From: an uncultured Eubacteriales bacterium
Lineage (GTDB): Bacteria; Bacillota; Clostridia; Christensenellales; Borkfalkiaceae
Assembly: GCA_905207385.1 (NCBI GenBank)
Contig: CAJLLH010000099.1
Coordinates: 1-5,270 of the forward strand
Length of the DNA: 5,270 nucleotides
Direction: 5' to 3'
Within the stretch, counting starts at the first letter, position 1, and every line of letters starts with the position of its first letter. Below, piece after piece: positions 1 to 5,230 of the stretch. A program made the translations under genes and the position numbers. The notes below the pieces were generated by a model. It made no database searches and was not told where the DNA came from. It was given only the letters and a program-made list of their open reading frames with translations.

Positions 1-1450
1 CGTTTGGCGGAACAAAATCTTTTCCTTCTGCGTGGCATATGCATTCGCCCGTGTGCTTTTCAAGCTCGGGTATAAGGTAAACGCGCGCGTCGGGGAATTT
101 TTCGCGCACGCTGTCGGCAAATTCCCGCCTGTCGGAAATTATCGCCGCCACTTCGGGCCTCACTTTCACGCACGCCGTCTGCGCTCCGCCGTCCAGCGTT
201 TTAAGCACTTCCGAATATGCGGTGAGCATATAAAACTCGTCGGAAAAATCTGTGCCCGCGCCGCACACGGGGCAGGTTTTGATGCCTACGGAGGCAAGTT
301 CCTCGCCCGAACGCTTTCTTGTAAACTCTATAAGCCCGAATTCCGACATCGGCAGCACTCTGTATGGCGCATTGTCGCTTTTAAGCGACTTTTCCAGCTC
401 TTCTGCAATCGCCTGCCTGTGCTCAGGCTGACGCATGTCTATGAAGTCCACGACGAAAAGACCGCCTATATTGCGCAGTTTAACCTGCCTTGCAATCTCG
501 CGTGCCGCCAGAATGTTTGTCTGGTATACGGTATACTCAAGGCTGTCGTCGCCGATAAATCCGCCCGTGTTCACGTCTATGGAGGTCAGCGCCTCGGTGC
601 GCTCTATTATAAGGTAAGCTCCGTTTCCCAGCGACACGCGCGGCGAGCAAGCCTCTTTTATCTGGGCGGCTACGCCCAAATCGTCAAGCATGTCGCGCTT
701 GCCCTTGTAAAGTTCCAGCTTTATCTTTTTGCCGCCCGGTATCATTTTAACCAGTTCTTTAATCTGCTCGTACTGTTCCTTGCAACCGGTAACGATGGAA
801 GAAACGTCGTACTCGGTAAATTCGCGCATTACGCGCACTGGCATGGTAAAGTCGGTGCAGATTAGCGTGCCCGCCTCGGCTTTTTTGTAAACGGCGTCCG
901 CCTTCTGGTAAACCGCCCTCAAAAAATCGAGCTCGTCTTGTATCTGTTTATAGCTGCTGAAGGGGGCGGAGTTGCGTATTACAAGTCCTTCGCCTTTTTT
1001 TACTGCCTTTCTTGCGGCAAGCATAAGGCTTTCGCGCAGCTCGTCGTCCTCAATGCGGTGCGAAATGCCCACAAACTCGCTGTTGGGCAGATAAATAAGC
1101 GTTTTTCCCACAAAGGAAATTCTTGCCGAAACTTTAGCTCCCTTTTTTCCGCACGGAGTTTTTATAATCTGAACCATCATCACGTCGCCCGCTTTAAGCG
1201 ACGAAATTCCGTTTTTCGTGCCGTATGGCAGGTCCTCGGCGGAAAGGTAGCAATTGCGTTCAAGTCCGCAGTCCAAAAACGCCGCCTGCATACCTTCCAG
1301 CACGTTCACGACTGTTCCTTTGTAAATATTTCCTATTGCGGGCGCGCCGTCCTCGGCGGTAAATCTGCAGTCGGTAAGCTTACCGTTTTCGGTAACCGCC
1401 GTAACCGAAAAGCCGCAAAGTTTGTCAAAATAAATTACTTTTTTTGCCAT
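1..1450 (-). CDS. rng: Ribonuclease E/G (RNase G type), 3' end cut by window edge
   Basis: This is an endoribonuclease that cuts single-stranded AU-rich RNA in mRNA decay and rRNA/tRNA maturation in the cytoplasm. The minus-strand reading from ATG at 1450 gives 483 codons without a stop. An S1 domain spans about residues 38-120 (GNIYKGTVVNVLEG at 40-53). The catalytic segment is ERTEALTSIDVNTGGF (283-298) followed by GGLFVVDFIDM (329-339). Asp292, Asn294 and Asp335 match the metal-binding Asp303, Asn305 and Asp346 of E. coli RNase E. The zinc-link is CPVC (393-396). E. coli RNase G has 489 residues, so only a short C-terminus should be missing, with no RNase E-type scaffold tail unless it lies outside. 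The 5'-sensor Arg is present (Arg159), but the next residue is Asn instead of the usual Thr. The Shine-Dalgarno site is poor (CGGGA just before the ATG). The gene is third in the operon, 45 bases after the DUF2344 gene. RNase E versus G naming is the only real uncertainty. Confidence 0.95.
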   Translation of the reverse strand, partial: MAKKVIYFDKLCGFSVTAVTENGKLTDCRFTAEDGAPAIGNIYKGTVVNVLEGMQAAFLDCGLERNCYLSAEDLPYGTKNGISSLKAGDVMMVQIIKTPCGKKGAKVSARISFVGKTLIYLPNSEFVGISHRIEDDELRESLMLAARKAVKKGEGLVIRNSAPFSSYKQIQDELDFLRAVYQKADAVYKKAEAGTLICTDFTMPVRVMREFTEYDVSSIVTGCKEQYEQIKELVKMIPGGKKIKLELYKGKRDMLDDLGVAAQIKEACSPRVSLGNGAYLIIERTEALTSIDVNTGGFIGDDSLEYTVYQTNILAAREIARQVKLRNIGGLFVVDFIDMRQPEHRQAIAEELEKSLKSDNAPYRVLPMSEFGLIEFTRKRSGEELASVGIKTCPVCGAGTDFSDEFYMLTAYSEVLKTLDGGAQTACVKVRPEVAAIISDRREFADSVREKFPDARVYLIPELEKHTGECICHAEGKDFVPPN

Positions 1451-1462
1451 ATTTCCCGTAAA

Positions 1463-1486
1463 GCGCAGGGCTTTGCCGCCCTCCGC
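1463..1486 (-). promoter_or_regulatory. Intercistronic hairpin just upstream of rng
   Basis: On the mRNA strand GCGGAGGGC and GCCCTGCGC can pair (eight of nine positions, one G-G mismatch) around the loop GGCAAA. The stem ends 12 bases before the rng ATG and buries the only good GGAGG in the gap. No T-run follows, so it is not a standard terminator. It could be an RNA processing site, a translation control element or an mRNA stabiliser; the function is inference. Confidence 0.45.
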
Positions 1487-1495
1487 GTCAAATTT

Positions 1496-2086
1496 TTAAA
1501 ATACCGTCCCGCCAAAGCTGTCAGTTTTTAAAATGTATGCGGCTTCGCCGCCGTAAAGCGAACTTACGTATTCGCAGAAAAGGTCGGGTCGCAGGTTTTT
1601 TTCGCCGCAGCACAGCGTAAAAACGAGCTTTTCTTCCCGCCGTTCAATCGAGCATATTCTGGGACGAATGTCCACCGTACGCCCGCGCATGTCGGTAATT
1701 ATTATGCTCTCTTTTTCAAGTATTTCTTCGGGGTCGAACTTGTTTATGCCCACCGCTTCGTAGCGGCAGGCTTTTATGCTCTCTGCAAAGTTGGGGTTTT
1801 CTTCTGTGATTTTGAAGTCGAGGCATCTTATCCCGCCGGGCGCGCATTCGTTGAACGCCTTTAAAAAATCTCCGTCAAAATGCGTGTCGGCGGTGCAGTA
1901 TTCGCTTACCGAGCGCACGCCGAGCGCAAGCGGATTGCCCATGAATATGCGCGGGTGCTTGTGAAATCCCTGACTGTATTCCACCTCGATTCCCGCGCGG
2001 CGCAGAGTGCGGTCAAGATGCCTTAAAAGGTCGAGGTGCGAAATAAATTCCGCGCCGTCCGTTTTGGTATATTTAAAGGCAATCAT
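1496..2086 (-). CDS. DUF2344 / TIGR03936 family protein, radical SAM-linked
   Basis: This small protein (196 residues) belongs to a family whose biochemical role I do not know. It is recognised by its N-terminal motifs: FISHLDLLRHLDRTLRRAG (14-32), YSQGFHKHPRI (37-47) and NPLALGV (51-57). These match the start of the TIGR03936 proteins that sit beside, or are fused to, TIGR03960 radical SAM proteins. I chose ATG at 2086. The sequence AAGGGGTGA (2097-2089) is a good Shine-Dalgarno site ending two bases before it, and the alternative GTG at 2092 lies inside that site. The reading frame starts within the last codons of the radical SAM gene (14-base overlap), which implies translational coupling. 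The middle and C-terminal parts (from about residue 90) are poorly conserved, and I see no membrane segment. The stop codon is in the same frame as rng, 15 sense codons upstream of its ATG. A role in RNA or ribosome modification is suggested only by its neighbours. Confidence 0.9.
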   Translation of the reverse strand: MIAFKYTKTDGAEFISHLDLLRHLDRTLRRAGIEVEYSQGFHKHPRIFMGNPLALGVRSVSEYCTADTHFDGDFLKAFNECAPGGIRCLDFKITEENPNFAESIKACRYEAVGINKFDPEEILEKESIIITDMRGRTVDIRPRICSIERREEKLVFTLCCGEKNLRPDLFCEYVSSLYGGEAAYILKTDSFGGTVF

Positions 2087-3878
2087 ATTCACCCCTTGCG
2101 GCGGGGCATGCTTTCTGCATGCCGCAGCCCTTGCAACCCGCCGAGCAGCTGCCCGTAACCTTGCCCGCGTACGCGCGTTCGCGTTCGTGAGCGAGGAATT
2201 TTTTGCTTACCAGCACGTCTATGAAATCCCAAGGCAAAAGCTCGTCAACGCCGCGCTCGCGCACGTATTCGCTGCCGCATATGCCGCAATCATCAAAGGC
2301 TTTTTTCCAGCCTTCTTCGTTGAAAAAGTTATCCCAGCCGTCAAAAATGCAGCCGTTTTTATACGCGGAAAGTATAACTTTGCCCAGCCTTCTGTCGCCG
2401 CGCGCCAAAGCCGCCTCGAGGAAGGAGGGGTAGTAGGCGCTCCAGCTGAATTTGACCCCGCGCGGCAGCCGCTTCAAAATGTAGTCCTGTTTGGCTTTTA
2501 CTTCGTCTTCGTCCGCCTGCCTTTCCCACTGGAAGGGCGTAAAGGGCTTGGGCACGAACGTCGCTGCCGATACGGAAATACGCAGCGCTTTTTTGCGCTT
2601 TTCCGAAGAGTACAGCACCTGTATTTTGCGGCAGATTTCGCAAATGCCGTCAAGGTCCTCGTAAGTTTCGGTGGGCAGGCCTATCATAAAATACAATTTG
2701 ACCGCGGAATATCCCGCATTGAACGCGCTTTTCGCGGCGTTTAAAATCTCTTCTTCGGTAATGTCTTTGTTTATTACGTCCCTCAGCCGCTGCGTGCCCG
2801 CCTCGGGCGCGAATGTAAGCGAAGTCTTCCTTGCGTCCTGAGCGAAGTCGCCTTCAAAGCTGTCCACTCTCAGCGAGGGGAGTGCAAGCGTAACTTCGGG
2901 CGGAAGCTCTTTTTTGAGCGAGGAAATAAGCTCGGCAAGTCTGCCGTAATCGCCCGTCGAAAGCGAGTTAAGGCTGACTTCGCCGTAGCCAGTGTTCTTA
3001 ATCAGCGCGCACGCCTGCCGCGTAAGCGTTTTTACCGAGCGCTTGCGCACGGGTCGGTAAATAAATCCCGCCTGGCAGAATCTGCACCCGCGGTAACATC
3101 CGCGCATTACCTCTATAACCGCTCTGTCGTGCACGCTTTCGCAGTTTGCAACGGCAAATTTTTCGGGGTATATAGCGCCGTCAAGGTCGCTTATGAGCGC
3201 CTTTTTTACTTTGCTAACGCCGTCGAAGCGCACAAGCCTTCCGTCGTCGCCGTAAACGGGGTCTGTAAGCTCGGGTACGTAAACGCCGTCCAGCGCGCTT
3301 ATTTCTTTGTAAAACTCCTCGGTCGCGCCGCCGTGTTTTTTATAAATTTCCGCAACGTCTGCGTCCACGCTTTCGCCGTCGCCTATGAAGAATATGTCCA
3401 CAAAATCGGCGAGCGGCTCGGGGTTTACCGCGCACGGTCCGCCCGCAACTATAAGCGGATAGCGTCCGCCGCGGCGCTCTTCGCGCGTAAGCGGAATGCC
3501 CGCAAGGTCGAGCATGTACAGCATGTTGGTATAGCACAGCTCGTACTGCAGTGAAAAGCCGAGCATGTCAAAATCGCCGAGCGGCGCTTTGAGCGCGAGC
3601 GAGTAAAGTGGTACGCCCGCCTCTTTTATGCCGTCGGCAAAGTCTTTTGCGGGCGCAAAGCAGAAGTCGGCGCACATACCGCGGTCCTCAAACGATTTGG
3701 CTACGATTTTTATGCCGAGATTGCTCATTCCCACTTCGTAAAGGTCGGGGAAGCACGCGCAGAAAGTAAAGTCGCCCCACTCGGGCGCGGGCGCGCCGAA
3801 TTCTCCGCCGATATAGCGCGAAGGTTTTTCGCATTTTAAAAGCAATTTTCTTATGCCGTCTAAATTTACAGGTTTCAC
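2073..3878 (-). CDS. B12-binding-domain-like radical SAM protein, TIGR03960 family
   Basis: The predicted protein has 601 residues. An N-terminal B12-binding-like domain (about 20-200) includes EKPSRYIGGE (17-26), FPDLYEVGMSNLG (43-55), AGGPCAVNPEP (145-155) and FFIGDGE (163-169). A radical SAM core starts near 250, with the cluster-binding CYRGCRFC (Cys261, Cys265, Cys268). It continues through FAPEAGTQRLRDVINKDI (356-373) and KLYFMIGLPTE (394-404). A C-terminal cysteine cluster lies at 578-591 (Cys578, 582, 585, 591) and may hold a second Fe-S cluster. The reaction is unknown. I start it at GTG 3878 because family homology begins near residue 12 and an excellent promoter lies just upstream. 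The longer reading from TTG at 3968 adds 30 basic, non-family residues across that promoter. There is no Shine-Dalgarno site before the GTG, so the message may be leaderless. It is first in the operon with the DUF2344 gene and rng. The family call is firm; the exact start is less so. Confidence 0.9.
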   Translation of the reverse strand: MKPVNLDGIRKLLLKCEKPSRYIGGEFGAPAPEWGDFTFCACFPDLYEVGMSNLGIKIVAKSFEDRGMCADFCFAPAKDFADGIKEAGVPLYSLALKAPLGDFDMLGFSLQYELCYTNMLYMLDLAGIPLTREERRGGRYPLIVAGGPCAVNPEPLADFVDIFFIGDGESVDADVAEIYKKHGGATEEFYKEISALDGVYVPELTDPVYGDDGRLVRFDGVSKVKKALISDLDGAIYPEKFAVANCESVHDRAVIEVMRGCYRGCRFCQAGFIYRPVRKRSVKTLTRQACALIKNTGYGEVSLNSLSTGDYGRLAELISSLKKELPPEVTLALPSLRVDSFEGDFAQDARKTSLTFAPEAGTQRLRDVINKDITEEEILNAAKSAFNAGYSAVKLYFMIGLPTETYEDLDGICEICRKIQVLYSSEKRKKALRISVSAATFVPKPFTPFQWERQADEDEVKAKQDYILKRLPRGVKFSWSAYYPSFLEAALARGDRRLGKVILSAYKNGCIFDGWDNFFNEEGWKKAFDDCGICGSEYVRERGVDELLPWDFIDVLVSKKFLAHERERAYAGKVTGSCSAGCKGCGMQKACPAARGEYDCL

Positions 3879-3892
3879 AGACTTATTATAGT
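3865..3892 (+). promoter_or_regulatory. Overlapping plus-strand promoter candidate (bidirectional -10 region)
   Basis: On the plus strand TTTACA (3865-3870) is followed by 16 bases and TATAGT (3887-3892); each hexamer matches consensus at five of six positions. Its -10 shares four bases with the operon promoter on the other strand. Transcripts would diverge from about 3878 and 3899. It would give the SecB-like gene a leader of about 190 bases. It could instead be a chance result of the symmetric AT-rich -10 region. Confidence 0.4.
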
Positions 3893-3913
3893 ATAAGCTT
3901 GCCCGTTTTACAA
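3885..3913 (-). promoter_or_regulatory. Sigma-70-type promoter of the radical SAM-DUF2344-rng operon
   Basis: Reading the minus strand, the -35 is TTGTAA (3913-3908), followed by a 17-base spacer and a perfect -10 TATAAT (3890-3885). Transcription would begin about seven bases on, near 3878, which is the G of the GTG start codon. The spacing and the perfect -10 are direct observations. Activity and the exact start site are inferred. Confidence 0.75.
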
Positions 3914-3986
3914 GCGGGAAAACGCATTTGCGGCGGGCAATTTTAATATTTTTGCGGATAATTTTCAAAAACCGCCTAAAAACTGT

Positions 3987-4014
3987 TTGGTTTATCTGTT
4001 TTTTGGTTTAAAAT
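3987..4014 (+). promoter_or_regulatory. Proximal promoter candidate for the SecB-like gene
   Basis: TTGGTT (3987-3992), a 16-base spacer and TAAAAT (4009-4014, five of six matches to TATAAT) would start transcription near 4021, leaving a 5' leader of about 68 bases. TATAAC at 4014-4019 is an alternative -10, but it lacks a good -35. The -35 match is only moderate. Confidence 0.45.
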
Positions 4015-4040
4015 ATAACTGTCGGAACCATAAGGCAAAA

Positions 4041-4060
4041 AATTGTGGCGCCGCGCAATT
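4041..4060 (+). promoter_or_regulatory. Inverted repeat / hairpin in the leader of the SecB-like gene
   Basis: AATTGTG and CGCAATT pair over seven positions (one G-U) around the loop GCGCCG. It lies 12 bases upstream of the Shine-Dalgarno site and downstream of both plus-strand promoter candidates, so it would be transcribed. It may stabilise the mRNA or be a protein-binding site; the function is unknown. Confidence 0.35.
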
Positions 4061-4088
4061 AATTACATGATCAGAGGAGATATTTACA

Positions 4089-4532
4089 ATGAAAATTCAT
4101 TTCAGAGGCGTAGGCGCCGAAGAACTTTCTTTCAAAATGAACAGGGTAAAGCTCGAGCCCAATTCCCGTCTGGATATAAAGCCCCAGTTTTCCCGTCAGG
4201 TGCGCAAGGTAAAGGATAACGAAAAGCTCAATTTCATCGCCCTTTCCCTTAAGGTTGAAAGCACCGAAGCCGAACCCAAGCCCTTCGACCTGCACGTAAC
4301 GCTTGTAGGCACTTTCGAAGTGGAAGACATGGTTGCAGGCAGCGAGCAGGAGAGGGAGTTCGTAATAGAGGGCACCAAGCTTCTGTTCCCCTATCTCCGC
4401 GCGGCGGTTACCAACCTTACGGCTTCGGCATACGTTGCACCCCTCAACCTTCCCGTGCTCAACGGACCCATCTTCCCCGAAGACAGGGACGTTTACGCTT
4501 TCACGGTAGGCGGCGAGGACAAGCTCAACTGA
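4089..4532 (+). CDS. SecB-like protein (protein-export chaperone SecB family)
   Basis: The predicted 147-residue cytoplasmic protein has no signal peptide or membrane segment. SecB proteins are tetrameric chaperones that keep unfolded proteins competent for export through SecA/SecYEG or bind other unfolded clients. The C-terminal half fits the family: a strand pair with GTFEVEDM (74-81), then LFPYLRAAVTNLTA (99-112) and APLNLPVLN (117-125). In E. coli SecB the matching parts are GGIFSIAG, LFPYARECITSLVS and PQLNLAPVN. The N-terminal ELSFKMN (12-18) resembles the DISFEAPN strand of SecB. Its length is close to the 155 residues of E. coli SecB, but it lacks the long acidic C-terminal tail. The start is supported by AGAGGAG (4073-4079) nine bases before the ATG. 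It lies alone: the gene on its left is divergent, and hpt follows after a strong hairpin. No toxin-antitoxin genes adjoin it, as would be expected for a chaperone-type toxin-antitoxin system. The call rests on remembered motifs and is weaker for export function than for fold. Confidence 0.75.
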   Translation: MKIHFRGVGAEELSFKMNRVKLEPNSRLDIKPQFSRQVRKVKDNEKLNFIALSLKVESTEAEPKPFDLHVTLVGTFEVEDMVAGSEQEREFVIEGTKLLFPYLRAAVTNLTASAYVAPLNLPVLNGPIFPEDRDVYAFTVGGEDKLN

Positions 4533-4557
4533 TTTGATTTTTAAAACTTAAAAATGC

Positions 4558-4596
4558 GGCAAGCGGCGCGCGGCGCCGCTTGCCTTGCTTGCTTTT
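4558..4596 (+). terminator. Strong hairpin after the SecB-like gene, probable terminator
   Basis: GGCAAGCGGCG (4558-4568) pairs perfectly with CGCCGCTTGCC (4574-4584) around the five-base loop CGCGG. An A-rich run precedes it. The T-tract after it is interrupted (TTGCTTGCTTTT, 4585-4596), so termination may be partial and hpt could receive read-through. It lies 25 bases after the stop codon. Confidence 0.6.
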
Positions 4597-4613
4597 ACAG
4601 CAGAAAAAATAAT
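4585..4613 (+). promoter_or_regulatory. Weak promoter candidate for hpt
   Basis: TTGCTT (4585-4590), 17 bases, then AATAAT (4608-4613, five of six matches). The -35 coincides with the T-tract of the preceding hairpin, so the match may be coincidental. A start near 4620 would fall inside the palindrome at 4617-4632. Confidence 0.25.
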
Positions 4614-4616
4614 TTT

Positions 4617-4632
4617 GCGCGCCGCGGCGCGC
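4617..4632 (+). repeat. Perfect 16-base GC palindrome before the hpt ribosome site
   Basis: GCGCGCCGCGGCGCGC is identical to its own reverse complement. As RNA it could form a six-pair stem with a CGCG loop. It ends five bases before the hpt Shine-Dalgarno sequence AAGGAG (4638-4643). It could be an operator or a leader hairpin; nothing in the sequence decides this. Confidence 0.5.
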
Positions 4633-4648
4633 CTTTCAAGGAGAGATT

Positions 4649-5188
4649 ATGGATTCGGCAATCGAAAAGGTACTTTATTCGGAAGAAGAAATCGCGCGCA
4701 GGGTTAAGGAACTCGGCGAAGAAATTTCCCGCGATTACGAGGGCAAGCCCCTCGCCGTAATAGGCGTTCTGCGCGGCGGCGCTGTGTTCTGCGCAGACCT
4801 CATAAGGAACATAAGCGTTCCCATGGAGCTTTCCTTCATAGAAGCTTCTTCCTACAAAAACGCCACCACCCCTCAGGGCGAGGTAAGCATCCAGATTTCA
4901 AGGGGCTTTTCCGCCAAGGGACTGCACATTTTAATCGCGGAGGACATTATAGACACCGGCCACACTCTTTACGCCGTGCGCGAAAGACTGCTCGCCGAGG
5001 GCGCGCTCTCCGTTAAAATGTGCTGCATACTCAACAAGCCTTCGCGCAGACAGGCTCAGATAACGGCAGACTACGTCGGCTTCGACATTCCCGACGAGTT
5101 CGTCGTAGGTTACGGCCTCGACTACGCCAACAAGTACAGGAATCTGCCCTACATCGGCATACTTTCCCGCAAGGTTTACGAAAAGTAA
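4649..5188 (+). CDS. hpt: Hypoxanthine phosphoribosyltransferase
   Basis: This is a purine salvage enzyme that joins hypoxanthine (often also guanine) to PRPP, giving IMP or GMP and pyrophosphate in the cytoplasm. The 179-residue product has the usual bacterial Hpt length. LRGG (41-44) forms the pyrophosphate loop, and EASSYKN (65-71) is the flexible active-site loop. ILIAEDIIDTGHTL (94-107) is the PRPP-binding motif, with Glu98, Asp99 and the general-base Asp102. Lys130 in NKPSRR contacts the purine, and IPDEFVVGYGLDYANKYRNLPYIG (147-170) is the family signature near the C-terminus. All expected catalytic residues are present. ATG at 4649 is supported by AAGGAG five bases upstream. In many Bacillota hpt lies between tilS and ftsH; here its left neighbour is the SecB-like gene, so that arrangement is broken on this side. 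It is probably its own unit or a read-through partner of the SecB-like gene, given the hairpin between them. Confidence 0.96.
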   Translation: MDSAIEKVLYSEEEIARRVKELGEEISRDYEGKPLAVIGVLRGGAVFCADLIRNISVPMELSFIEASSYKNATTPQGEVSIQISRGFSAKGLHILIAEDIIDTGHTLYAVRERLLAEGALSVKMCCILNKPSRRQAQITADYVGFDIPDEFVVGYGLDYANKYRNLPYIGILSRKVYEK

Positions 5189-5205
5189 TTGCCCCTTTTG
5201 CGCAT

Positions 5206-5230
5206 AAAGCGCGGCGGCAAAGCGTTTTTT
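5206..5230 (+). terminator. Weak terminator-like hairpin after hpt
   Basis: AAAGCGC (5206-5212) can pair with GCGTTTT (5222-5228, one G-U pair) around a nine-base loop, and the arm runs into six Ts (5225-5230). The G-C core is only three pairs. Alternative pairings exist, such as TTGCC (5189-5193) with GGCAA (5216-5220). The rest of the 82 bases after hpt shows no gene. Confidence 0.3.

Noticed and set aside
32..1531. Two long plus-strand open frames (32-865 and 938-1531)
   Set aside because: They are in exact codon register with the minus-strand RNase gene, and stay open only because its codons avoid TTA, CTA and TCA. The sense strand has clear RNase E/G motifs, and the plus-strand products resemble nothing I recognise.
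2007..2744. Plus-strand open frame of 245 codons
   Set aside because: It is the codon-aligned shadow of the radical SAM gene and runs across the junction with the DUF2344 gene; it has no ribosome site or recognisable motif.
3129..3554. Plus-strand open frame of 141 codons
   Set aside because: It is again codon-aligned antisense to the radical SAM gene, whose conserved motifs lie on the other strand.
3879..3968. 30-residue basic N-terminal extension of the radical SAM protein from TTG 3968
   Set aside because: It lies outside family homology, uses a rare start, and covers the best promoter in the window. AGGCGG four bases before the TTG is the only point in its favour.
4071..4378. Minus-strand frames over the SecB-like gene
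   Set aside because: No ribosome site or family motif is visible, and the plus-strand gene accounts for the region.
4089..4532. Toxin-antitoxin-chaperone (SecB-type) system
   Set aside because: Small toxin and antitoxin genes should adjoin the chaperone. Both neighbours are housekeeping genes and the gaps hold no open frame of suitable size.
4554..4760. Plus-strand 68-codon frame overlapping the start of hpt
   Set aside because: It begins in the hairpin region, has no ribosome site, and conflicts with the well-supported hpt start.
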